Shown piece after piece: positions 24,729 through 33,039 of a stretch of 64,000 bases of DNA. The stretch's first letter is position 1. Every line of letters begins with the position of its first letter. The DNA is from Streptomyces aidingensis. GTDB taxonomy: Bacteria; Actinomycetota; Actinomycetes; Streptomycetales; Streptomycetaceae. The notes under the pieces were generated by a model. It searched no databases. It was not told the DNA's origin and saw nothing but the letters and a program-made list of their open reading frames with translations. A program made the translations under genes and the position numbers. The stretch spans positions 44,340-108,339 of the forward strand of contig NZ_FOLM01000017.1 in NCBI RefSeq assembly GCF_900112355.1. The letters run 5' to 3'.

Positions 24729-27326
24729 TCAGACGAGCGCCGGCTCGCCGCTGTCCGTCGGGTCCGGGGACGGGCCGGACGAGACGGTGGTGCCGCCCTC
24801 GCTCCCCTCGTCGGTCCCGCCGTCAGCACCGCCATCCGCGCCCTCGTCGGTCCCGCCGTCCGCGCCCTCGTCGGTCCCGCCGTCGGCACCGGCGTCCGTG
24901 CCGCCATCGGCACCGGCGTCCGTGCCCCCGCCCGCGCCCTCATCGGTTCCGCCGTCCGCGCCCTCGTCGGTCCCGCCGTCCGCACCGGCGTCCGTGCCGC
25001 CATCGGAACCCGTGCCGGTGCCTCCCGGATCACCGGAGCCGCCCGTGGTGGTCGGACTGCCCGTGGTCGGGGTTCCGGGAGGGGTGGGTGTGCTGGTGGA
25101 GCCGGAGTCCGAGCCGCCGGAGGTGGACGAGGAGGAACCCGCCGTCGACGACGAGCCGCCGTCGGTGGAGCCGCCGCCGGTGCCACCCGAGGTACCGGAT
25201 GTGCCGGTGGTTGCCGTGCCGCCGTCGCTGTCGTCGGAGCCGGCGGTCTCGCCGTCCGTCGTCTCTTCGCTTTCGCTCGGTTCGGCGGTGTCGGAGGGCG
25301 GGCGGCTGGTGGAGCTGTCGGAGGCGTCGCCGGTCATGCCGTCGTCCTGGGCGTCGTCGTCCGGATCGGTGAGCGTCGGGCCGGGCAGCGTGTCGTCGGT
25401 CGGGGCCTCGGCGTCCTGCGAGGTCAGGCCCAGGGTGACCACCGCGCCCAGGACCGCGAGCAGCAGTGCTCCGGCACCGGCCGCCGCCGCGTTGCGCCGG
25501 GTGCCGGTGACCGCCAGGCCCTTCAGGCCCGGGCGGCGCCCGCCGTCCGCCGCGTCCGGGTCCGCGTCGGGGCCGGGGAACGGGCCGTGCACCGGCTCCA
25601 GCAGTTCGGTGACGTCCTCCGCGCCGGGTGTCCCGCCCGTCGGCTCCGCGCCGGGGGCGGCGCCGTCCGCCCCGCCGGTGCCGGGCGGCAGCGCTGCCGG
25701 CCGGGCGGCGCCGGACGTCCCGGCCGGCAGCGCCGGCCGGGACAGGTCCTCGGCGAGCACCAGCGCGCGGCGCCCGGCGTGCACGCCGCCGTTGTCCGCC
25801 AGGACACTGCGCAGCGCGATGGAGGCCTCCAGCTCCGCCCGTGCCCGGTCCGGCTGCCCCTGGCAGATGGCCAGCACACCCAGCTCGTGGTGGAAATAGG
25901 CCTGGTCGGCGACGAGTCCGGCCGCCCGGGCGGCCTCCTGGCCGGTGCGCAGCACCCGCTCCCAGGCACTCCAGCGCAGTGTGGCGGCGAGCAGTCCGGC
26001 GGCGGTACGGGCCAGTGCGGAGACCGCCGAGCCGTGGCCGGCCCGCTGGGCGGCCTGCACCACGGCCAGCAGCACCCCCGTCTCGGCGGCGATCTCGGCG
26101 GCCACTCCCCCGCCGTCCTCGCCGCTGTCGTCGCGGGCGGCGACCGCGGCCGGGGAGAGCTGTCCCAGCCACCAGGTGTAGTGCTGGGCGGCGGTGAGCG
26201 CACGGCCGGCGGCGCCCTCGGCGAAGCCGGCACCCGCCAGGTCCTCGGCGACGCCCGCGGCCAGCCGGTAGTTGTCCCCGGAGCGGGTGATCAGGCCGGC
26301 GTCGGCCAGCAGGGCCTGTGCGGTGGCGGCGTCGTTGTCCGCGGTGAGCGCGGGCAGCTGGTTCAGACCGGGCAGTTCGCCGCCGAGCGCGAAGGCGACC
26401 CGCAGCATCTCGCGGGCGGCCTCGGTGAGGCCGCCGTCGGTGACCAGGGACAGCGCCGGGGAGCGGATCGTGGCGAGAGCGGGCGCGTCCAGTCCGCCGA
26501 TCTGATGGTCGCGCTGGCGCAGAAGCGTTCCGGCTTGGACGAAACGCAGCGGCAGCCCCTCGCAGGCGAACCACAGATCCGCCGCCCAGTCGGCCTCGGC
26601 GTCGGTGAGCGGGCGCTCCACAAGCTGTTCCAGCAGCTCCAGGCAGCCGGTGCGGCTGATGCCCGCGAGGAAGACCTCTTCCATCCGGGACTCGCCGGCC
26701 GGCGCCGGCGTCCCCGGGGTGGCGGAGATCAGATAGGCGCACTCGGGGGTGGCGTCCAGCAGTTCGTCCAGGGCGCTGCCGCCGAACTCAATGTCGTCGA
26801 CGATCACCACCGCGCCGATTTCGCGCAGCGCGGTGTGCAGTTCGGCCGGGCCCGGGCGGTAGCCGCCGGCCAGATGGATGGCCGCGTAGAGTTCGTGCTT
26901 GAGGTCGGTGAGCGTGCGGCGGTGGCCGCTGAGGCGGATCACGCCGTCGGGCGCCAGATCACCGCACTCGCGGGCCACGGCGGCCAGCAGGGCGGTGCGG
27001 CCGGTGCCGGAGGGGCCGGTGAGCCGGACGGAGCGGCCCCGGCCGATCAGCCGGGTGAGACGTTCCCGCTCCTCCTCGCGTTCCAGCAGCGGGGGGTGCG
27101 CGGGGCCGGAGAAGACGTCCGCTATCTCGGGGAAGCGGCGCGGGGATATCGGGCGCCGGCTGGGCGGACAGGGTTCTATCTGGCTGCCGTCGACCGGGTT
27201 GAGGGTGAGCAGGAAATCCCCCGCCACCAGCTCGACCACGCGCTCGGCGGCACCCTCGGTCTCCTCCGGGGCGTCCTGCGCTCCGGACCGGCCCCGGGAC
27301 TGCGGGGACGAGTGGTTGGCGTCCAT
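24729..27326 (-). CDS. Large AAA-type ATPase with a membrane helix and an acidic repetitive tail
   Basis: An 865-residue protein. The order is: a short N-terminal segment with LTLNPVDGSQIEPCPPSRRP, an AAA/NB-ARC-like ATPase (Walker A GPSGTGRT at 104-111, Walker B AVVIVDDIE at 172-180, then a winged-helix-like part), a helical region with TPR character (about 450-515), a disordered Pro/Gly stretch, one membrane helix (about 613-635) and an outside tail of some 225 residues rich in Thr, Ser, Asp and Gly, with GGTDEGADGGTDAGADG-type repeats. The topology puts the ATPase inside and the tail in the wall or outside. Similar proteins occur in Streptomyces without known function. The STAS gene lies upstream on the same strand. 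Confidence 0.8.
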   Translation of the reverse strand: MDANHSSPQSRGRSGAQDAPEETEGAAERVVELVAGDFLLTLNPVDGSQIEPCPPSRRPISPRRFPEIADVFSGPAHPPLLEREEERERLTRLIGRGRSVRLTGPSGTGRTALLAAVARECGDLAPDGVIRLSGHRRTLTDLKHELYAAIHLAGGYRPGPAELHTALREIGAVVIVDDIEFGGSALDELLDATPECAYLISATPGTPAPAGESRMEEVFLAGISRTGCLELLEQLVERPLTDAEADWAADLWFACEGLPLRFVQAGTLLRQRDHQIGGLDAPALATIRSPALSLVTDGGLTEAAREMLRVAFALGGELPGLNQLPALTADNDAATAQALLADAGLITRSGDNYRLAAGVAEDLAGAGFAEGAAGRALTAAQHYTWWLGQLSPAAVAARDDSGEDGGGVAAEIAAETGVLLAVVQAAQRAGHGSAVSALARTAAGLLAATLRWSAWERVLRTGQEAARAAGLVADQAYFHHELGVLAICQGQPDRARAELEASIALRSVLADNGGVHAGRRALVLAEDLSRPALPAGTSGAARPAALPPGTGGADGAAPGAEPTGGTPGAEDVTELLEPVHGPFPGPDADPDAADGGRRPGLKGLAVTGTRRNAAAAGAGALLLAVLGAVVTLGLTSQDAEAPTDDTLPGPTLTDPDDDAQDDGMTGDASDSSTSRPPSDTAEPSESEETTDGETAGSDDSDGGTATTGTSGTSGGTGGGSTDGGSSSTAGSSSSTSGGSDSGSTSTPTPPGTPTTGSPTTTGGSGDPGGTGTGSDGGTDAGADGGTDEGADGGTDEGAGGGTDAGADGGTDAGADGGTDEGADGGTDEGADGGADGGTDEGSEGGTTVSSGPSPDPTDSGEPALV
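24806..25010. repeat. In-frame tandem repeats coding the acidic tail
   Basis: Short imperfect repeats of 12-30 bp coding GGTD(E/A)GADGG units make up about 200 bp near the 3' end of the ATPase gene. Repeat number is likely to vary between strains and is prone to assembly error. Confidence 0.7.
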
Positions 27327-27444
27327 CCTGTCTATCCCTACTCACCAAGAACAACGCGACGGTGGATGTGCGGTGCGGGTGGAACAGTCATCAGTCGTAT
27401 CACCACACACCCCCGCCGGGGCCGGGGGGAACCCCCTTACAGCC

Positions 27445-27738
27445 TCACGGCGCGATGGTGAGGATACGGTGCAGGCGGGTGGCGACCAGGACCCGCCGCA
27501 TCTGCGGCGGCACCTCCCGGAGCACCAGCCGCCGCCCGCAGCGGCCGGCGCGGCGGTGCGCGCCCATGATCACCCCGAGGCCGGTGGCGTCCCAGGAGTC
27601 CAGCTCCCCCAGATCCAGCACCAGATCGCCCTGGCCCGCGTCCAGGGCGTTGTGGAGCGCCATGCGGGCGTCCGCGGCATTGCGCACGTCCAGGCGTCCC
27701 CCGACGACCAGCTCGGCGTGGTCGCCCTTGATGTGCAT
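27445..27738 (-). CDS. STAS-domain anti-sigma factor antagonist
   Basis: A 97-residue SpoIIAA-like protein. The phosphorylation-loop region reads LDSWDATGLGV, so Thr52 stands where SpoIIAA and BldG have the phosphorylated Ser. Such proteins bind anti-sigma kinases when unphosphorylated and free the sigma factor. No kinase or sigma gene is adjacent, so the partner is elsewhere. GGGGAGC precedes the ATG. It lies 118 bp upstream of the large ATPase gene on the same strand. Confidence 0.85.
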   Translation of the reverse strand: MHIKGDHAELVVGGRLDVRNAADARMALHNALDAGQGDLVLDLGELDSWDATGLGVIMGAHRRAGRCGRRLVLREVPPQMRRVLVATRLHRILTIAP

Positions 27739-27931
27739 ATCGCGCTCCCCAGACTGCTCGTGCCGCACCGCTCCACGTCCGTTTGTGTCGTCTAGTTGTG
27801 ACGGAGTCCTTGGCGGAAAAGTTGCCCCATGTGGCTGATCCGATATCAGATTCACTCTTCCGTGTGATATCCAGACCGGAGCCGCACGGTGTGCGGTGTC
27901 TCTTCCGGCCGGCCCCGCTCCGTCGTCCCGG

Positions 27932-28795
27932 TCAGTCGTACGGGTAGAAGCCGCGTCCGCTCTTGCGGCCGATGTCGCCCGCGTCCACCATGCGGCGCAT
28001 CAGCTCCGGAGGGGCGAACTTCTCGTCCTGGGATTCGGTGTAGATGTTCTCCGCCGCGTGCAGCAGGATGTCCACGCCGGTCAGATCGGCGGTGGCCAGC
28101 GGGCCCATGGCGTGGCCGAAGCCCAGCTTGCAGGCCAGATCGATGTCCTCGGCGGTGGCCACCCCCGACTCGTAGAGCCTGGTGGCCTCCACCACCAGGG
28201 CGGAGATCAGCCGGGTGGTGACGAACCCCGCCACATCACGGTTGACGACGATGCAGGTTTTGCCGGTGGACTCGGCGAACTCCCGGGCGGCGGCCAGGGC
28301 TTCGTCGCCGGTCCGCAGTCCGCGCACCAGCTCGCACAGGGTCATCATCGGCACCGGGGAGAAGAAGTGGGTGCCCACCACCCGCTCCGGACGGCTGGTC
28401 GCCGCGGCGATCTTGGTGATCGGGATGGCGGAGGTGTTGGTGGCCAGCACGGCCTCGTCCTTGACCAGCCGGTCAAGGGCGCGGAACACCTCCTGCTTGA
28501 TGTCGAGCCGCTCGAAGACGGCCTCCACCACGATGTCCGCGTCGGCCGCGGCCTCCAGTTCGGTGGTGGTGGTGATCCGGCCCACGGCGGCCTCGGCGTC
28601 GGCCGTCCCGAGGGTGCCCTTGGCGGTGAAGCGCTCCAGGGAGCGCTCGATGCCCGCCCGGCCGCGGGCCAGGGCGTCCCCGGTGACATCGCGCAGCACC
28701 ACATCCCAGCCCGCCTGGGCGGCGACCTGCGCGATGCCGGACCCCATGAGTCCGGCCCCGATGACGGCGAGCTTCCTACCCCTGGCCACGTACAT
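27932..28795 (-). CDS. 3-hydroxybutyryl-CoA dehydrogenase
   Basis: A 287-residue enzyme: an N-terminal Rossmann domain (LAVIGAGLMGSGIAQVAAQAG), VVEAVFERLDIKQEVF, the catalytic region TNTSAIPITKIA and GTHFFSPVPMMTLCELV, and a C-terminal dimer domain ending GRKSGRGFYPYD. It reduces acetoacetyl-CoA to 3-hydroxybutyryl-CoA or the reverse and connects to the thiolase at 12-13 kb. The ATG at 28795 follows GGAGAAAAGGGG. It is divergent from the PduO gene. Confidence 0.93.
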   Translation of the reverse strand: MYVARGRKLAVIGAGLMGSGIAQVAAQAGWDVVLRDVTGDALARGRAGIERSLERFTAKGTLGTADAEAAVGRITTTTELEAAADADIVVEAVFERLDIKQEVFRALDRLVKDEAVLATNTSAIPITKIAAATSRPERVVGTHFFSPVPMMTLCELVRGLRTGDEALAAAREFAESTGKTCIVVNRDVAGFVTTRLISALVVEATRLYESGVATAEDIDLACKLGFGHAMGPLATADLTGVDILLHAAENIYTESQDEKFAPPELMRRMVDAGDIGRKSGRGFYPYD

Positions 28796-29006
28796 CCCCT
28801 TTTCTCCGGGTTCTGCTCCGGGTTCTTCGGTGCATTCGTCGCAACGGCCCCTGCCCGGCCCGGACGCGCGCGTCCGGGCCGCAAAGGCGCGGATGTTCAC
28901 GCTCGCACAGCGACCGCCTCCCGGCGGGAATCTATCGGCCGTGAGCCCTCCATGGGGAGAGATGGAGACACGCGTCACGTCTCACATCCTGGACAGCCGA
29001 AGGGTG

Positions 29007-29036
29007 CTGTCATGTCCCCGGGCCGCGCTCTAGGCT
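29007..29036 (+). promoter_or_regulatory. Promoter of the PduO gene (leaderless mRNA)
   Basis: CTGTCA (29007-29012), 18-bp spacer, TAGGCT (29031-29036); the ATG follows 7 bases later without a ribosome site, so the mRNA probably starts at the ATG. Confidence 0.55.
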
Positions 29037-29043
29037 TCCGCGC

Positions 29044-29616
29044 ATGGTCAATCTCACCCGCATCTACACCCGGACCGGCGATCAGGGCACCACGGCGCTG
29101 GGCGACATGAGCCGCACCGACAAGACCGATCTGCGGATCGCCGCCTATGCCGACGTCAACGAGGGCAATGCGGTGATCGGCACCGCGCTGGCCCTGGGCG
29201 AGCTGCCCGAGGAGGTGCGGACCGTACTGGTCCGGATCCAGAACGACCTCTTCGACGTGGGCGCGGACCTGGCCACCCCGGTGACCGAGAACCCCGAATA
29301 CCCGCCGCTGCGGGTGGCACAGAGCTATATCGACAAACTGGAGGCGGACTGCGACCGCTTCCTGGCGGACCTGGAAAAACTGCGCAGCTTCATCCTGCCG
29401 GGCGGGACCCCGGGGGCCGCGCTGCTGCATCAGGCGACCACGGTGATCCGCCGCGCCGAGCGGTCCACCTGGGCCGCGCTTCAGGAGCACGGCGAGACCA
29501 TGAACCAGCTCACCGCCACCTATCTCAACCGCCTCTCCGACCTGCTGTTCATCCTGGCCCGCACGGCCAACAAGGAGCACGGCGACGTGCTGTGGGTGCC
29601 CGGCGAGAACCGCTGA
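29044..29616 (+). CDS. PduO-type cob(I)alamin adenosyltransferase
   Basis: A 190-residue enzyme with the PduO signatures: YTRTGDQGTTALGD at the N-terminus (ATP binding), RRAERSTWAA and NRLSDLLFILAR at the C-terminus. It makes adenosylcobalamin, the cofactor of methylmalonyl-CoA mutase, and so links to meaB and mce at 11-14 kb. The length is normal. Confidence 0.95.
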   Translation: MVNLTRIYTRTGDQGTTALGDMSRTDKTDLRIAAYADVNEGNAVIGTALALGELPEEVRTVLVRIQNDLFDVGADLATPVTENPEYPPLRVAQSYIDKLEADCDRFLADLEKLRSFILPGGTPGAALLHQATTVIRRAERSTWAALQEHGETMNQLTATYLNRLSDLLFILARTANKEHGDVLWVPGENR

Positions 29617-29649
29617 GCCCGGGCCGCCCGCACGGCCGCCGCCCCGGGC

Positions 29650-30267
29650 TCAGCCGGCCCGGTCGGCGGTCTTCGGCGCCTGCTTGGGGAAGACCGCATA
29701 GCTGAGCGCGATCAGCCCGTGCACCACCAGGGCCACCAGCGCCCGCGCCTGCCAGCCGCGCAGCACCTCCGCCCCGCCGTCCGCCCCGCCGGAGTCCGCC
29801 GTGACCAGGATCAGCCCCTCCAGCACGGGCAGCGCGATCGCCACCGCGCCCAGGGTCAGCAGCCACAGCCGCGCCTCGTGCCGGGCGCGGGCCAGACCGT
29901 ACTTCGGCGGCCCGGGCGGCGGCGGGCCGCCCGCGAAACGGTACGCGAACCGGGCGTCGGCCCAGGCGATCACGGTGTGCCCGTAGGCCACCGTGAAACC
30001 GAGGTAGAGCGCGGCCAGCCCGTGCCCGGCCGAGGGCTCGGCACCGTGCGCCAGATCGACGGCGGTGGCGGTGAGCAGCAGCAGATCGATCAGCGGCAGC
30101 GAGTACAGCAGCACCCGGCCGGCCCGCTCCCGCCGCAGCACGTAGCGCACGGTCAGCCCGGCGGCCAGCACCACCCAGAATCCGGTCTCCGCCGCAGCGC
30201 CGGGGACATCGAGGTGGTCGCCGAGGCCGCGGACGGCGAGGAGGCGCTGCACGCCGCGCGGGAACAC
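29650..30267 (-). CDS. Integral membrane protein with a disrupted 5' end
   Basis: A membrane protein with five hydrophobic helices (from GFWVVLAAGLTVRYVL to ALVALVVHGLIALSYAVF) and a GGPPPPGPPKYG loop. It resembles uncharacterised actinobacterial membrane proteins whose N-terminus is a few residues before ETGFW. Here the residues before AAETGFW are coded by the reverse complement of a response-regulator gene, and no normal start with a ribosome site exists. Translation could begin at GTG 30174 or 30171 inside helix 1, or within the foreign part. The native start was probably lost in the deletion described for the next gene. Confidence 0.55.
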   Translation of the reverse strand: MFPRGVQRLLAVRGLGDHLDVPGAAAETGFWVVLAAGLTVRYVLRRERAGRVLLYSLPLIDLLLLTATAVDLAHGAEPSAGHGLAALYLGFTVAYGHTVIAWADARFAYRFAGGPPPPGPPKYGLARARHEARLWLLTLGAVAIALPVLEGLILVTADSGGADGGAEVLRGWQARALVALVVHGLIALSYAVFPKQAPKTADRAG

Positions 30268-30780
30268 CGCCCGGACGTGCTGCTGATGGACATTCAGATG
30301 CCGCGGCTGGACGGCCTGACCGCGACCCGACGGGCGGTGGCCGGGCGGCTCGCCGACGTCCTGGTGCTGACCACCTTTGATCTGGACGAGTATGTCTTCG
30401 GTGCGCTGCGGGCCGGTGCGTCGGGCTTTCTGCTCAAGGACACCGAGGCGGACGCCCTCATCGACGCCGTCCGCACGGTGGCCGCCGGGGACGGCCTGAT
30501 CTCACCGGCCGTCACCCGCCGTCTGATCGCCGAGTTCGCCCGCCGCCCGGATCCGGGCGCGCCGCGGCCCGCGGCCCCGGCCGCGGCCCTGGCCCCGCTC
30601 ACCCCGCGGGAGCGGGAGGTGCTGGCCCTGGTCGGCGCGGGCCTGTCCAACGCCGAGATCGCCGCCCGTCTGGGCATGGCCGAGGCCACCGTGAAGACGC
30701 ACGCCAGCCGGCTGCTGCGCAAGCTGGGCCTGCGCAGCCGGGTGCAGGCCGCCATCCTGGCCCAGGATCTCGGCCTGTGA
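30205..30780 (+). pseudogene. NarL/LuxR-type response regulator lacking its N-terminus
   Basis: From DIEVVAEAADGEEAL onward this is a normal NarL-family regulator: phospho-acceptor Asp in VLLMDIQMPR, LTTFDLDEYVFGALRAGASG, FLLKDT, and a LuxR helix-turn-helix (LTPREREVLALVGAGLSNAEIAARLG) ending at 30780. The first 25-30 residues of the receiver, including the acidic pair that binds magnesium, are missing. Upstream the frame reads into the antisense of the membrane-protein gene, with no start or ribosome site. The partner kinase normally encoded just upstream is also absent. This is best explained by a deletion joining two divergent genes near 30,190-30,205. Confidence 0.8.
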
Positions 30781-30899
30781 GCGCCCATGCTGCCGGACCG
30801 CCGGGGAAACTCCGGCCGCGGGCCCCGAGTACCGGTCGATCCCTGGCCTTCCCGCCGGATGTCCGGGGTTCTTTTCTTCCGCCGGCCGACTACTCAGCG

Positions 30900-30905
30900 T
30901 AGCGT
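30900..30905 (+). promoter_or_regulatory. Putative -10 box of the rhodanese gene (leaderless mRNA)
   Basis: TAGCGT ends 7 bases before the ATG; no ribosome site is visible. Confidence 0.45.
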
Positions 30906-30912
30906 CTTCCCC

Positions 30913-31413
30913 ATGACCGAGACCTTCGCCTCCGCCGCTGCTTCCGGCCCTTCGGTGAGCCCCGCCCTGCGGGTGCCGGCCGCCGGGCCGGCCGAGGCCG
31001 CCGCGTTCTTCCTCTCCCGGCTGACGTTCCAGGCCGATGTCAGCGATGTGCACCTGTCGCTGGAATCCGGGGCGCCGGGCTTTGTGCTGGCCGACTCGCG
31101 CTCGTCCGCGAGCTGGGCGCAGGGCCGCATCCCGGGCGCCGTGCACCTGCCGACCGCGGACATCCCGGCACGCGCCGGGGACCTGCTGGACCCCGCCGTG
31201 CCGGTGATCACCTACTGCTGGGGGCCGGCCTGTGACGGCGCGACCCGCGCCGCGCTGGCGCTCGCCCGCCTCGGCTACCGGGTGAAGGAGATGATCGGCG
31301 GGATGGAGTACTGGATCCGCGAGGGCCTCCCGGTGGCGACCGACACCGGCACCGAGCGCCGTGCCGCGGACCCGCTCACCGCTCCGGTCGCCGCGGTGAC
31401 GTGCGGCTGCTAG
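30913..31413 (+). CDS. Rhodanese-like sulfurtransferase domain protein
   Basis: A 166-residue protein with one rhodanese domain: VLADSRSSASWAQGRIPGAVHLP and the active-site loop YCWGPACDGATRAAL, where a Cys of the CWGPAC loop would carry the persulfide. The last 30 residues end in CGC. The ATG at 30913 gives the family N-terminus. It converges on the TetR gene with a 4-bp overlap of the stop codons. Sulfur donor and acceptor unknown. Confidence 0.85.
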   Translation: MTETFASAAASGPSVSPALRVPAAGPAEAAAFFLSRLTFQADVSDVHLSLESGAPGFVLADSRSSASWAQGRIPGAVHLPTADIPARAGDLLDPAVPVITYCWGPACDGATRAALALARLGYRVKEMIGGMEYWIREGLPVATDTGTERRAADPLTAPVAAVTCGC

Positions 31414-32093
31414 GCACTGCCCGGCGGGTCATGTGGCCGTGAGGGCCCCACGTTGGTTCGTGCGGGCCGGTCTGCGTCCGGCGGCGAGGCGTTTCGGCCC
31501 TTCGGGCGGGGCAGGACCGCCAGTGCGGTGTCTGCGATGTTCCGCAGCGTCTCCGGGGCCAGACCGGCCTTGCCCACCGCCTCGATACCGCGGACCACGG
31601 TCAGCAGCAGTGCCGCCAGCCGCTCCGGATCCGCAGTGCTGTCGATGTCGCCGTGGCGCTGGGCGGCGCTGATCTCCATCCGCAGCAGGGTCAGCAGTGC
31701 CGTCATGGTCTCGGCCGACCGTCCGGCGACCGTCGGATCGTGCTGGGCCAGTTCCGCCGTCCCCTTGGCCAGCAGGCACCCGCGGCGCTCGGTGTCGGAG
31801 GCGGTGTTCGCCGCCATGAGGTGCAGGTATCCCGACAGCCGGGCCAGGGCCTCGGCGTCCGGGCCGCCGGTCAGCCGCCCTTCGGCCACCTCGACGACTG
31901 CGGTGCACCAGTCGTCGAACACCCGGTGGAACAGCCTGCCCTTGTCGCCGAATGCGCCGTACAGGCTGCCCTTGCCCAGACCGGTCGCCCGGGCGATGTC
32001 GTCCATCCGGGTTCCCGCATAGCCGGTCGCCCAGAACTGTTCCCTGGCCCGCTCCAGGGCCTGGCGTTCGTCGAATGCGCGTGGTCTCGGCAT
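31410..32093 (-). CDS. TetR-family transcriptional regulator
   Basis: A 227-residue regulator. The N-terminal helix-turn-helix (ALERAREQFWATGYAGTRMDDIARATG, KGSLYGAFGDKG) is typical of the AcrR/TetR group, and the C-terminal ligand domain contains RGCLLAKGTAELA, as in TetR_C regulators of oxidoreductase genes. It is divergent from an SDR gene; the 83-bp gap contains a near-perfect operator overlapping the SDR promoter. The SDR is the likely target. Confidence 0.9.
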   Translation of the reverse strand: MPRPRAFDERQALERAREQFWATGYAGTRMDDIARATGLGKGSLYGAFGDKGRLFHRVFDDWCTAVVEVAEGRLTGGPDAEALARLSGYLHLMAANTASDTERRGCLLAKGTAELAQHDPTVAGRSAETMTALLTLLRMEISAAQRHGDIDSTADPERLAALLLTVVRGIEAVGKAGLAPETLRNIADTALAVLPRPKGRNASPPDADRPARTNVGPSRPHDPPGSA

Positions 32094-32112
32094 GGCCTCA
32101 GCCTAGTCATTC

Positions 32113-32155
32113 TTGACTCGATCGTCCATTACCGCCTACGTTATGGACGATCCAT
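32113..32155 (+). promoter_or_regulatory. SDR promoter overlapped by a TetR-type operator
   Basis: TTGACT (32113-32118), 18-bp spacer, TACGTT (32137-32142) is a good promoter for the SDR. A perfect 10-bp inverted repeat, GATCGTCCAT and ATGGACGATC (32120-32129 and 32143-32152), flanks its -10 box; a nested ATGGA-CGA-TCCAT lies at 32143-32155. Confidence 0.7.
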
Positions 32156-32176
32156 TCCACAATCGAAGGGTTCGAC

Positions 32177-32914
32177 ATGCCAGGCGTGCTGCAGGAGAAG
32201 GTGGCCGTGATCACCGGCGGGAGCAGCGGGATCGGGCTGGCCATCGCCCACCGCTTCGCCGGGGAGGGTGCACGGGTCTTCGTGACCGGCCGGGACATCG
32301 ACCGCCTCGAAGCGGCGGTCAAGGAGATGGGCCCGGCGGCCACCGGCGTACGATCCGATGTCTCGGTCCTGGCCGACCTGGACGCGCTCTACGCGCGAGT
32401 CCGCGAGGAGGCCGGACGCATCGACGTGCTGGTGGCCAACGCGGGAGTCGTCGCGGACGCCGCGCTCGGCGCCCACACCGAGGCGAACGTCGACCTGACG
32501 CTCGCCGTCAACGTCAAGGGCCCGCTGTTCACCGTCCAGAAGGCACTCCCGCTCCTGGCGGAGAGCGCCTCCATCCTGGTCATCGGCTCCAGCAACAGCG
32601 TGCGCCCCAATGAACAGCTCGAGGTCTACAGCGCCTCGAAGGCGGCATTGAGCAACCTCGTGCACAACTGGGCCCGGCAGTCACGACAGCGCCGGTTCCG
32701 GGTCAACGTGCTCAGCCCGGGACCCACGCGGACCCCCGGCCTGCTGCGCGCCGCGGGGCCGGACGCCGACCGGTTCGCCGAGGCCGTCGTGCCACTGGGA
32801 CGGCTGGCCGACGCCACGGAAATCGCCGACGCCGCCCTCTTCCTGGCTTCGGACGCCTCGTCGTTCGTCACCGGCGCCGAACTCTTCGCCGACGGCGGCT
32901 ACATCCGGGCCTGA
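32177..32914 (+). CDS. SDR-family oxidoreductase under TetR control
   Basis: A 245-residue classical short-chain dehydrogenase: cofactor motif TGGSSGIG, VANAG, catalytic Ser in GSSNSV, YSASK, and the C-terminal SGAELFADGG-type ending (VTGAELFADGGYIRA). Substrate unknown. Paired divergently with a TetR regulator, a common arrangement for detoxification of small organic molecules. Confidence 0.9.
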   Translation: MPGVLQEKVAVITGGSSGIGLAIAHRFAGEGARVFVTGRDIDRLEAAVKEMGPAATGVRSDVSVLADLDALYARVREEAGRIDVLVANAGVVADAALGAHTEANVDLTLAVNVKGPLFTVQKALPLLAESASILVIGSSNSVRPNEQLEVYSASKAALSNLVHNWARQSRQRRFRVNVLSPGPTRTPGLLRAAGPDADRFAEAVVPLGRLADATEIADAALFLASDASSFVTGAELFADGGYIRA

Positions 32915-33039
32915 ACGACGGCCGGTGGCGCGCATCCGGTTCCCCCGCAGCGATGGGGCGCACTCCCGGCAAGGAGAGCGTGGCCGCGGGCTTCCCGGCG
33001 GTTCCGGAATTCTTAACCGAGCCTTATGCCCGCCTCAAG

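Noticed and set aside
24806..25010. Tandem repeats considered as non-coding satellite DNA
   Set aside because: They keep the reading frame of the ATPase tail and code a regular Gly/Thr/Asp pattern.
29719..30204. Upstream extension of the response-regulator frame to an ATG at 29719
   Set aside because: It is antisense to the membrane-protein gene, has no ribosome site and gives no receiver-domain sequence.
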